Source of the DNA: Hypericum androsaemum
Lineage: Eukaryota > Streptophyta > Magnoliopsida > Malpighiales > Hypericaceae
Assembly: GCA_963995505.1 (NCBI GenBank)
Contig: OZ023189.1
Coordinates: 1,067,155 to 1,131,154, forward strand
Direction: 5' to 3'
Length of the DNA stretch: 64,000 nt
In this document: piece after piece, positions 23,301 through 33,300 of the stretch
How the letters are laid out: every line of letters begins with the position of its first letter
Position numbering within the stretch: position 1 is the first letter of the stretch
The notes under the pieces: model-generated
What the model saw: the letters and a program-made list of their open reading frames with translations, nothing else
Databases searched by the model: none
What the model was told of the DNA's origin: nothing
Made by a program: the position numbers and the translations under genes

Positions 23301-25110
23301 CAACAGTCACCTTTTCCATATTAGCCTCTTTAACAATAGCAAGATAACTTACACAACCCCTCTGTAACAATCTCAAAACCTTCAAACATGAAATAAGCCT
23401 TGGTGGAGTCATCATCCCATCACCCCGAAGCATAAATTCTGGTTCACCCTCAGGCTTGAACTTCACAATCTTATTAAAGCAATCCACCGTAGCATGATAG
23501 CACGATAACCAGTCCATCCCCAAAATCACATCAAAATCATCCATGTCTAACACATGTAGGTCAGCCAACATCTCATGACCATCCACAACTATGACACACG
23601 ATGTAAGAACTAAATGCACATGAATGATATGACCTGAAGGAGTACAAACATCTAACGGCTCCCTCAATGACACAAGTGGACTATCAGAGGATCTAGCAAA
23701 CTGGGGTGATAAAAATGAATGTGTCGACCCTGAATCAAACAAGACTCGAGCATTAGACAAGCCTATAGGGAGTATACCTGAAACCACATTATTAGACGCC
23801 GTAGCATCTTTCCTGGTGAGAGCATATACACGAGCAGGACCACCTTCACTCTGCTCCATCGGCTCCTTTCCTCGAAGAACCGAAGTCTCTCCCCGATGGC
23901 TCTGACTAACTGGACTCCTATATTGTTCTTGAGGTCGTCCCGATAAGCTAGTAAGCTGCGCATGTTCTCTTGCCTTAGCCACACGACAATCCTTAATATG
24001 ATGTCCAAACTTACCGCATCCAAAACAAGCTCCCGATTGTCTGTAGCAAGGTCTTCCAGGATGTTGCTTCCCGTAACTAGAATAATTCACTGGACCTCCG
24101 GATTGGCCTCGACCTCCTGCTTGACCACGAGGGCCATTTCCTCTCCCAAATCCTCTACCAAATCTTCCAAATGCTCCTCCACCTCTCGAGAAATTAGGTT
24201 GAAAATTTGGCCTTTGCTGCTGTTGTCCGAAACTCTGGTTTGAACCATACTGCGGTGACCTATCAAATCGCTGCACCTTAGCTTGCTTCTGCGCTGTAAG
24301 CCGCTCATTATCACGCATCTCCAATGTCCTCGCACAATCCACGGCCGCTGAATAAGATTGGAATCCACGTGGGTACATCACTTTAAACATCGCATCATCG
24401 AGTCCTCAAACAAATCTCTTCACCTTCTTCTCCTCAGTGGGAATCAGATGCTTTGCATAGCGAGAAAGATAATCAAACCTCTGTTCATACGCCGTCACAG
24501 TCATCTCTGGCGTCTTCAACAATCTTTCGAACTCAAACGCACGAGCATCTCTCTGACTTTCAGGCAAGAAGCGATCCAACAGTGAATCGCTAAACTAATC
24601 CCAAGTCCATCCAGTTGATTCCACAGTTTGTAACCATACTCCCGCCTCACCTGTCAATTTAAATGTTGCTAGTTCCACCATTCTTTTACTATCACAATTC
24701 AGAATCTTCCACCTCTTTTCCATCTCATCAAGGAACAACTGAGGATCATCTCGCACACCAGAGAATATGGGTGGGTCTAGCCTCAGAAACTCTGCCAATG
24801 TATCATCTCTAGGTGCCATAGCGGCTTTCTTCTCCGCCTGACTTTGTTGAGTAGCGATAAACTTCTCCATCGCCATCATCACTCTGTCTACAGCATCACC
24901 ACTCCGCTTTTTACGTCTAGAAGTGCCACTAACAGGTTGACCTGTCTCAGCTGGCGTGGCAGTAGCGGTAGTAGTATGCTCAACTGGATGTGTAGGCTCT
25001 AATGTAGCATCATCTCTAGCTCTATCAGAGCTCTCACCATGCTCCCTCATCGTAGCGTTAGAACCTCTACGTGTCACAGGCATATCCTTCCTACTAGAAC
25101 AAGTCAACAT
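20380..25110 (-). pseudogene. Gypsy-3 gag-pol polyprotein in a single frame with eight in-frame stops
   Basis: From 25110 down to 20380 all pieces lie in the same minus-strand frame. Visible domains are gag (to about 24300); a CCHC knuckle [14 protein letters not shown] (about 23989-24030); protease [10 protein letters not shown] (about 23730); RT with [19 protein letters not shown] and FIDDILIYS (about 22720); RNase H with [12 protein letters not shown] (about 22090); an integrase zinc-binding region ending [20 protein letters not shown] (about 21480); DRLTKSAHFLP and SDRGTHF; and a chromodomain-like end ATWELEDDIRGRFPHLF. Stops occur at 24595, 24406, 22945, 22933, 22384, 21439, 21202 and 21091 (lowest base of each). 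Each is one transition away from a codon expected in the family, and no frameshift is needed. The natural end is the TAA at 20380. Confidence 0.93.
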
Positions 25111-25223
25111 TTAAGAGGCCAAATGACAAGATTATCCAACAGAGGACAAAGACACGACAAATTTTATGCTCCGTAGGGTACAAACAAAACACATTCAATG
25201 ACAAACCAAACAAACACAATCAA

Positions 25224-25235
25224 GCTCTGATACCA
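25224..25235 (-). promoter_or_regulatory. Gypsy-3 primer-binding site
   Basis: On the minus strand TGGTATCAGAGC lies 4 bp after the 5' LTR boundary (25240). It matches the 3' end of initiator Met-tRNA and fixes the element's orientation. Confidence 0.9.
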
Positions 25236-25239
25236 ACTT

Positions 25240-27696
25240 TGTCACGACCCGCTCTCAGGTCGGTGACCGGCGCTAGACTCCACGACAAACATCTGCAAAT
25301 GGGCAATCTAGCAAGCCTCACACAAATTCATCAATACTCACATTAAACAAACCTGAGAAAGATGCAACACATGCAAAGATGGTACACAACCATCAATGAA
25401 AATCTGAACAATCCATCTCCAAATGACAAATCCAAAATCGGACATAAACCAGGATCTAACCACTACGGAGCATCTATACAGATGTACAAGGAAGCACAAG
25501 TCTGGAGACCTCAAAGTGTAGCCCTCGAACGAATAAGATGGGCTCGAAATACAGACTCCAGAATCAACGCTATTATGGCACCTCGGAACCTGAGATAGAT
25601 TAGTAGGGGGTAAGTGTTTGGGAACACTTAGTAAGAAGATAGAACATAACATATTAGTTATGTCTGAGATATACGTGCCACAGAACTCAACCATATTCGA
25701 CGTAACTGAACTTGAAATGCATGATGACCATATGATGCACAAATTACCGAAAACATAAATATAAACACACAGACACATACAGCCATGAACAGGTTTTGAA
25801 AAGCCCCTTCCTCTGACTGCCAAGGGATATCCAAATGGCCAAACGAATCTCCGTCCACACAAACACAAAGCTAGCTTACATACGTAAACTAGTGATATCC
25901 CCAAACTATGAGCTCATAGACTTACATCCCCGGTTAGTACGGGAAAGCATGTTCATCTCTCTCACAAAACACATATCTTAACAAACATATGACCCAACGG
26001 TCCAGAATCATATCTCTCACACATATGCCAAATGTACCAAATCAGCCCGAGCTAGCAACCTAGCCGGCCATTCACAAATCTCACATTCATCACAAACCGA
26101 TCACAATATACCAAACGTATCACATATGCACAATCTCATCTCATAATCAACAACATATGCATGACACGCACATCAATCAAGATCTGAAACATGCATATAA
26201 CAAACACAACCAACATATCATGGTCTATCCGCTTACTCAACAAAGATCCACCGATCACACTGATTTCTGAATCCAATGCCTTTCAATCAAAGCTTTCGAA
26301 ATGATTCTCCTTTACCCACACACCTTACGGATGTTCTGTTCACAATCCCAAATCACAATAACGAGGTTAACCTCTGAATTCCTAAACCAAATCGCTGCCA
26401 ACACTTCAGAACAATGGATAACGACATAATCACAACACATCGTCTAAACAAGCATCAAACATGTCCAAATATCTCAATCTCTTTCAATCCTTACATTCTT
26501 GACAAATATACCATACATGTATAATCTGTTTAGAGCCTACTCATGGTCATAAATGTCATCCAACAATCTGTTTTGGCAATCACAACACAAACCAAACACA
26601 AGAGAATCTCAACAACTTCATCTTCAACAATTACCACATATAACTCAATCTCAGATCATAACCACTTTAAATAACACTTTACATGACTTCCCCTGTATGT
26701 CCTTGATATCTCAGAATCCACATATTCACTGAAATTTCCAAACAAACCACTTACCAAGTCTCTATTCTTGACCCCCTTCAATCTGAACACAGCAGACAAG
26801 TCCGAACTTCAACCAAGTCTTGAACAAGATTTCTTCATCCAAACAAGGCATACGATATACGGTTAGAAAGCTTATAGAGTCCTCTGTAAGCTGTCAAAAT
26901 TTCATGTCCCAATTCGAAGCCTAAGTATGCTTACCGATCACGTTTTCCTCAACAACCTCAGATGTGTGCTTCTTCAACGATAGTCTGATTCAAAACGAAT
27001 TTCCTGTCAATTCCCTGATCCAAATTCCACATATAATATACCAAAAGAAAGGTATTGACGTCCTCTACAACTCTCTTCAAAGATTCAAAGTCCAAATCTG
27101 AACAGAAGTAGGCTTACCGCTTGATTCTTTATTGAGCAGCTTCTTTCTCTTTCCTTCAGCTCTCTCTCTCTTCTTCTTTTCAATTCTGTTTTGTGGCTAA
27201 GTGTGAGGACATTTTGCCTCTTAAAGGAAGTCTCTGAGACATAGAAGGAGGTGGGTGAGGTCCAATAGCTTTCCACTCATCTCTTCAATTTGATCTATGG
27301 AGCAAACAAGTGGAGTGTTGCAATTGGCTACTTAAAATCTGGGGTCCAATCAGCACACTCTTAAGCTAGCAGCTCAAATATGGCGGCCTTCCTCAGGTTT
27401 TTATCCAATTTGATAGTCAACTTATTTGTTCCTCTATGTTTCTAGTTTCTGGATCAAGTTCATTTGTACCATTTGAAGCAATATTGAGAATGTTATGCCC
27501 AATTTACTAAGCAAAGGTCAATCTGTCCAAATCTGTCCAAGTAGCTTCTCAAGGAAATAAATTCACTAAGGATTGTTGTGGTTGAAATGGGATCATAAGG
27601 ACACCAATTGATATCATTGAACACTTCAAATCACACATCTCATATAACCATCTCGATGCGATGCATTCCGACCAACCATTTTTTCCGAATGTCACA
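25240..27696 (-). repeat. Gypsy-3 5' LTR (2457 bp)
   Basis: It is the partner of 17864-20306. A pyrimidine-rich block (TTTCTCTTTCCTTCAGCTCTCTC near 27145) precedes gag on the minus strand and resembles a plant leader. Many of the differences from the other LTR are transitions. Confidence 0.93.
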
Positions 27697-27701
27697 CGTT
27701 T

Positions 27702-29225
27702 GTGGATGTGAGTCTTAGCACAAGAGATGAGGATTAGTTCGAAGTCCATGCTCACGAAGTAAGTGTCTAGCACGAAGTCAAGAAGAGAGCATGGGCATTT
27801 TCACGAGCATATTGTGGGTTTTAAGGTGACTGCGCCCATTCTTGGTAAATCAGCCATAGCATTTTACTTGTACCTTGGAATGAAGTGGTTTTTATGACAA
27901 TGGAAAGCTAGGAGGTATATCTCCAACTTACATTTTAAGGGCCTTGCCTAGTTCAACATGAAAGAGGGTCAAAACAAGACTTCGAGTGTCGGTTCTAGTT
28001 TCATCATTGAGGACCATAGGACTTTAGTAAACTGGCCACATCTTCGGCCTCAAAACTCTGATTGTAATAATTCAAGTTGCTATGGAAATCTAAGGCATAG
28101 ATCTACAACTTTATAGTTATAACGTCTTTAGATTTTAAGCGAACGAGGGTCAAAAATGCATTTGAATTGCTCGCACTTGTGAGAGGCATAAGGAGTTGTG
28201 CCTAGCTCCCTTTTCGGGAGGCGCAAGGAGCTGTGCCTGGGTCCCCTCCAAGGAGGCACAAGGGGCTGCGCTTGGGTCTCCTTTGGGTGGCCGAAGGGGT
28301 CCCTGACTTCGTGGAGGTCCAATGCCTTACGACTCGCTCTTGAACTCCATGAAGGTGCAATGCCTTACACCTCGTACCTCAACTCCGTGGAGATTCGATG
28401 TCTTTCATAGCTTGGCCATCATTTTGGTTAAGTGGACTTCAGCTAAATGCACCTCGGGATCTTATATCCAGGTAGGTGAAGGTGATGAAGGTCAGAGTAC
28501 GAAGTCTTGCACATTGGGATCTCACCTTCGGGTAAGCAAAGATGGTGAATCCTGGAATGGAAAGCATACGCCTAAGTCTTTGGACCCAGGGAGGCACAAG
28601 GGCCTGTGCCTTGGTCTCCTCCGGTGAGGTGCAAGGGCTTGCGCCTTGGTCTCCTCCGGGGAGGCGCAAGGTCTATGCTTGGATTCCCTTTCGGGTTGTC
28701 CCTCGAGAAGGGGTAGGCCATTCATTAGCAAGCGTGAGATGGTTTCTGATAGCACGCGTTGGTGGGGATGTTCAGTTATGCATTGGTGACCATTTAGAAG
28801 GAGTTTGAAGAGTTCGAGAGCAGATCAGGATTTGGATTAACGTCTTTATGAACTCATTTTGGGCTAAAAGTGAAGGGGGGCCATTGGATGTGGGCTTGAG
28901 GAGAGTCAGCCTACCTCAAAGTTGTGTTTGGCCCGTCTTGGGTTATTTTGGAAAGAGCATTCCGGGTTAGGGCATGGGGTCTGATGAACGCGTTCCCGAG
29001 TCCTTATTGGCTAGGTTGCTTGCTTAGCACAGTTTTGACCTATCTATTCGGGAGTGGATCTCTTTTCTTTTATGATTCGGGGTGAAACCCGTCATATTAG
29101 GAATGGGTGTGACTTGAAGCGAACTCCTTGGGGTCGGATCTTGGAGATTTTTTCTATTTGGGGAGATCTTCTTTGAGGGTGACCTGGCTCTTCTTATTCT
29201 GGGCTGAGTCGATTTGGAGAGAAAG
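27702..29225. repeat. Unclassified repeat block, probably part of a transposon
   Basis: No coding gene is recognised. About 28195-28280 and 28585-28690 contain several diverged copies of a unit of type GAGGCGCAAGG..TGCGCCTTGGTCTCCT. At about 28095-28125 the sequence ATCTACAACTTTATAGTTATAAC strongly resembles the core of the fold-back element at 37620-38699. Together with the shared end at 29226-29330 this suggests a relative of that element. Confidence 0.45.
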
Positions 29226-29330
29226 AGACGACCCACTCTTGGGTCGTCACCTCTATTTTTTTAAATTTCGAATTTAATTTTTACCTATTTTGAGAATATA
29301 TTAAATTTTTACCTATTTAAAGAATATAAC
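29226..29330 (+). mobile_element. Terminal fragment related to the 37.6-kb fold-back element
   Basis: A small palindrome (GACGACCCA, five bases, TGGGTCGTC at 29227-29249) is followed by A+T-rich sequence with two copies of TTTTTACCTATTT. It ends at AAGAATATAAC. The same layout (hairpin, TTTTTGCCTATTT, TTTATTTAGGGAATATATCC) forms the right end of the element at 37620-38699. Its other end was not found. Confidence 0.5.
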
Positions 29331-29499
29331 TATGTTTATTGTCTATTTTGGAAAACATCCCCACCGAAGATCTCTCCTAGTGCTAGTAAGGGCTTAATTA
29401 ACTTAAATTCCACATATTAATCTGTAGAGTAAAACAAAAAACAACAGCGTCTTAAACTTTACCAAATTAATTCATTCATTCATTGCTTGGTCTCTATAT

Positions 29500-29720
29500 C
29501 TTCCCACTATTTGCTCAAATTCTCTTACCCAGATTCTAATTTATTGACTGTATTTTTAATACTGTTTATCTTTACTATTTTTTATATTGATGAATTAGTT
29601 ATCTAAGTTGACACTATTTATTTAGAGACGACTCTTCTAATGGTATAATTTAGACTTGAAAATAAAATATATTTAAATAAATTCATATATCTTACCACTT
29701 AATTCAACTTTTTTAAAAGT
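29500..29720 (+). repeat. Dispersed A+T-rich repeat family R1, copy a
   Basis: Shared phrases are CTCAAATTCTCTTACC, CTACTATTTTTTATATTG, GACACTATTTATTTAG.GACGACT and ATATCTTACCACTT. The phrases recur in the same order near 30180-30410, 37484-37611 plus 38708-38830, and 40797-40990, all on the same strand. No coding capacity or termini could be fixed. Confidence 0.6.
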
Positions 29721-30130
29721 AAATATTACACATAATTACAATGTTAAGAATTGAACCATTGACCTTCTTGAAGTTAAGCAATACCTATGCTGCTAGGTGA
29801 AATGCCCGTTGGCCACTTAAATCAACTCTCACTAGTATTCTACTATGTATTATATTTCGAACCATAACTTTATTCTGCGGCGGCCAATATAATATATGTT
29901 AAAAATCGAGCATTTCCGGTAAGTGATAGGTCTTTTTATAATTTATTTCTATTCAAAATATTATTTATCATGCGGACTAAGTTACATTAATAGATACCCG
30001 AAGAAGTTTGACCGATGGAGAAGCATATGGTAAGACATACGGTAGCTAGTAGGCCAGTAGCGGCCGGGTGCTAGGAAGAATTGAATCAATGTCAATCCGG
30101 TTGAGCGACAATACTCGAAGGAAGGAATGA

Positions 30131-30175
30131 TTAAAAACTTTCCCGCCAACTTAGTTGGTTCTTCACCCGCCATTT
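30131..30175. repeat. Duplicated block with an E2F-like motif, copy 1
   Basis: The block reads AAAAACTTTCCCGCCAACTT then AGTTGGTTCTTCACCCGCCA. It recurs with one substitution at 30531-30575. TTTCCCGCC matches the consensus bound by plant E2F factors. The blocks end two successive R1-type units, so this is a tandem duplication of about 400 bp. Confidence 0.7.
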
Positions 30176-30179
30176 TAAA

Positions 30180-30410
30180 TAATTTTTATCTCTACTATTT
30201 TTTATATTGATAAATCATTTGCTTATGTCGCACATTATTTTGGAATAATTTTTCTTTTTAAAGGGACACTATTTCTAATACGTTTTCTTTTTTACTTATG
30301 TCGGACACTATTTTGGGACTATTTTTCTGATAATATATTCTACGCTTAAAACTAAAATATTCTTAAAGAAATATGTACATCTTACCACTTGATACAATAT
30401 ATTATAAACT
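30180..30410 (+). repeat. Dispersed A+T-rich repeat family R1, copy b
   Basis: It repeats the R1 order of phrases (TTATCTCTACTATTTTTTATATTG, a GTCGCACATTATTTTGG-type block that is itself duplicated near 30295, then CATCTTACCACTT). It directly follows the first E2F-like block and leads to the second. Confidence 0.6.
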
Positions 30411-30530
30411 TGAGCATTTATTCAAAAACGTATTTATCACACGGATTATAGTTCTTTTGATGGAGCGAGAAGTAGATGATAGATAGTATGTATCTATACG
30501 CTGATTAATAGATACTCAAAAGGAGGGAAT

Positions 30531-30575
30531 GACAAAAAACTTTCCCGCCAGCTTAGTTGGTTCTTCACCCGCCAT
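30531..30575. repeat. Duplicated block with an E2F-like motif, copy 2
   Basis: This is the second copy of the block at 30131-30175, about 400 bp away, again carrying TTTCCCGCC and CACCCGCCA. The sequence continues into 30576-31042, in which I see no gene or repeat of note. Confidence 0.7.
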
Positions 30576-31042
30576 CATTTTGCATTGCTTTAGTTTTTCT
30601 AATTCAAATTAATAAACCCCAGTTGACTCGAGGGTCGAGGGACGGAAATCAGGCTGTAAGCATCACACAGAGATGGTGGTGGTGTGTGATTGATTTTGTT
30701 ATTTGTTGTTTCAAGTTTTAGGTGCATTCTCTTATTTTATTGAAATTTTAAAAACTTGACCCCATGTCTTGGTCAATTTTTTCATATTTTTATGTGGATA
30801 GATCGTAAGACGATTTCACCAATGCCGTTAGGGCAAATGCTCTCTGGCACATTTTAACCAATGTTTGGCAGGAATTCAATTCTTGAAAGAAACATTCTAA
30901 TAAGCATCGTAGTTCACTCATCTCGTCACTCAGGCTTGTATAGATTAAAAAGGAGACTACAAAAGAGGGTGTCGTCTTGTTTATTAAACCGATTTATCGC
31001 GCATCTAGCAAAAGAACATTTGGCCTATTGGCATACCGACCT
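30576..31042. other. No feature recognised
   Basis: Low-complexity mixed sequence. A GTGGTGGTGTGTG run near 30675 is the only obvious simple repeat. No frame shows a domain or plausible splice structure. Confidence 0.5.
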
Positions 31043-31319
31043 TCACAAAAAGCATAAAGATCTGTGTACTCTCTCGAAGAGAGGTTCGGTAAAATAGACA
31101 TGTCTCTGAAGCACATCCGTTGGTAAATATTCAACTATTGATGGCAATTGTTTAACATTCACAAGTCCTAGCACTTGTAGGATCATAAACGTTGTTTTAA
31201 GCATCAGATCCGTATCGCTGTAGCAACCAATCAACAATAGCACAAAAAATATCTGGATTGGAATAAGTCCATACTCGTTCCTCTTTGGTATCAACTCATC
31301 AAGCTTAATAATCTTCATT

Positions 31320-32150
31320 TAATGATCATAACAACTTCCTGGCTCGAATAGAACATTGTCCTCAAAGTTCAAAAAAGGTAAAATCTGAAAACAAGACTTT
31401 AAGCTTGAACAATCCTCCCAAGTAGTGTCGTCCGGGCTGAAATTAGGGGTGAGCTTGAAACCCGCAAAACCGTGAAACCGACCGACCGACAAAATCCAAA
31501 CCGCACACTTAAATAGTTTCGTGGTACGGTTTCAAACCGAAACTGATTTGGTGTGGTGTGGTTTCAGTGTTGGTCTCAAACCACACCGACCAACCACGAA
31601 ACCGATAAATTGAAATGACGTCTTTTTAGTATCGTGTATTATGTGAAAAAACGACGTCATTTTTTTTAGTATATAAACCTTTTTTTGATTAATTGTTGTG
31701 ATTTTGTTATAAAAGAAATTAGGCTTTTTTTCAAATTGGAGAGTATTGATTGTGTGAAAAATGAGGTTTTTTTCTAAATTTGGGCCCACTAAATGGGCTT
31801 AATGAAATGGGCCCAATTTTGCGGTGCAAACCGCACCATGAAACCGCAAAACTATCAAACTGCACCACCGCAGTTTTCTTCGACACCGCCACACCAACGG
31901 TGCAGATTTTTACAAAACCAAAAAGTGTGGTGTTGATCCGCACCGAACTCACCCCTAGCTGAAATTACCCCAAAAAGCAAAACCTCGATGTACTTGTTGA
32001 TGGGCCAATATTGTAGCAGAAAACACCTGCATATTGTCAGTCTGATAAGCCAAATATTTATCTTCTACAACCACTGTACTCTGCCGCCCTTGAATTTCAA
32101 GGAATACATTGGACTCTATTGAAGCAAGTATTTTTTTAAGGTAAATTTTA
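31320..32150 (-). pseudogene. Remnant of a Ty3/gypsy polyprotein C-terminus, split by a MITE
   Basis: On the minus strand, skipping the MITE at 31444-31957 and one copy of its 8-bp duplication, a frame runs from about 32140 to a TAA at about 31319. Upstream of the MITE it contains ATILAHQQVHRGFAFWGNF; after it, PDDTTWEDCSSLKSCF and FEDNVLFEPG. The ATWED-type phrase followed by LEDKVLFE-like sequence is the usual end of gypsy polyproteins of the chromodomain-like class. The rest of that element is not recognisable nearby. The identification rests on short motifs, so confidence is moderate. Confidence 0.55.
31444..31957. mobile_element. hAT-type MITE (514 bp) with intact TIRs and 8-bp TSD
   Basis: The terminal inverted repeats are TAGGGGTGAG at the left and CTCACCCCTA at the right. 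The flanks carry the exact 8-bp duplication GCTGAAAT at 31436-31443 and 31958-31965. An 8-bp TSD with a (C/T)AGGGGTG end is diagnostic of the hAT superfamily. The interior has no transposase. It has many subterminal GGTTTCAAACCG and AAACCGCA motifs, of the kind that bind hAT transposase in known elements. The element must be moved in trans. Confidence 0.92.
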
Positions 32151-32731
32151 TAGCATGATTATATTTAGTCATAGCTTGAATCCTAGATGACGCTGAATTA
32201 GTCGAACATCTTGTGCCATAAGCTAAATACCCTTTGGCTCTTTTGAAAGAAGTCTTCAAACTCTTTGTTAAATAAGGCATCCGAATAAGTTTGCTTCGTA
32301 GAAATCAATAACCATAACGCATCATGAACATTGCCAAAAAAAAAAGCCATAATCCCAACTTAATAAAGACGCTTTCAAAAAGAAACATAACGCATCATGG
32401 ACACTGCAAAACATCTCAGTTTTGGTATCATGTTAACTAGCGACAGTGACTAAAAGGCACAATTGTTTTAATGTGTCATATAAATATTGTCCAAAATTAT
32501 CAAGTTCTTCATAATGTGCGAACTTGAGCCTTCCGTGTGTTCCTTCTCATTCAACGTTGCTGATGGCTCCCACATATCTTACCTACAAGGAGAAGAAAGA
32601 ACAAGTGAATGTCAAACGTAATCATTCAATATTTTGCTGCGGGATAACATAATTTAGAATATTATTAAATCAAAGAGATGGTATGAACATGTTTATTCTA
32701 TTTATTTGTGCTATGCACGTACCATAATCTC
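32151..32731. other. Downstream flank of the NPL-domain gene; no gene called
   Basis: A+T-rich sequence with no supported coding exon. The part next to 32732 should contain the 3' UTR of the NPL-domain gene. A minus-strand AATAAACATG at about 32691-32700 is a possible polyadenylation signal (AATAAA). Confidence 0.4.
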
Positions 32732-33250
32732 TTACTTTTTATTTGGTGCAATTCGAGAAGAGAGACCAAGCACAATGTGAACAGAATCGGCCCTAGACTG
32801 TTCCTTTGGGTCCTTGGAAGTGACAGGCTTCCTGCCAAAATCAAGTCTGAGATTGTGAGATTCTAGACAGTACCAATGACTCCAATAGTGGTTGAATAGA
32901 AGAACGTGAACACTAAAGTATGTGTACAGAAGACGCCACGGAAAAGACAGCAAAGAACATGATCTTGATTATAAGAAAAGACAAATTACATACTTGCTCT
33001 TGGTCTTTGCAGATTTCACCTTTGTCGGAGGTGCTTCAAAAGTATCATCATTCACCTTGCTGGTATCATCTTGCTCATGTTTTTCAAGGCTACTGGCGAT
33101 ATATTTTCCCTTTTTTGCTTTCTTATTCTTCGTGGCAGATACAATATCACTCTTCTTCCTATTAGTTTAAACATAATCCCTTAAATAAATGGTAACAATT
33201 TATTTCTTGAAAAAACATAAAAAGATAGCACCAATAAGATGGAAAATATA

Positions 33251-33300
<50 letters not shown>

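Larger units (their letters stand above)
17864..27696 (-). mobile_element. Gypsy-3: full-length Ty3/gypsy retrotransposon, coding region riddled with stops
   Basis: Long LTRs lie at 17864-20306 (3') and 25240-27696 (5'), with an exact TSD CGTTT at 17859-17863 and 27697-27701. LTR ends are TGTGACA...CGTGACA on the minus strand. The primer-binding site (complement GCTCTGATACCA, 25224-25235) fits initiator Met-tRNA, and a G-rich polypurine tract lies at about 20307-20320. The domain order gag, protease, RT, RNase H, integrase, chromodomain-like end is that of a chromovirus, probably of the Tekay/Del type (inference). At 9.8 kb with 2.45-kb LTRs it is the largest complete element here. Confidence 0.95.

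Noticed and set aside
21112..24585. Plus-strand frames across gypsy-3
   Set aside because: They are shadows of the minus-strand polyprotein, which shows clear RT, RNase H and integrase motifs.
31043..31318. 91-codon minus frame (starts MKIIKLDELIPKRNE)
   Set aside because: No family recognised; it begins directly after the stop of the gypsy remnant and has no supporting splice sites.
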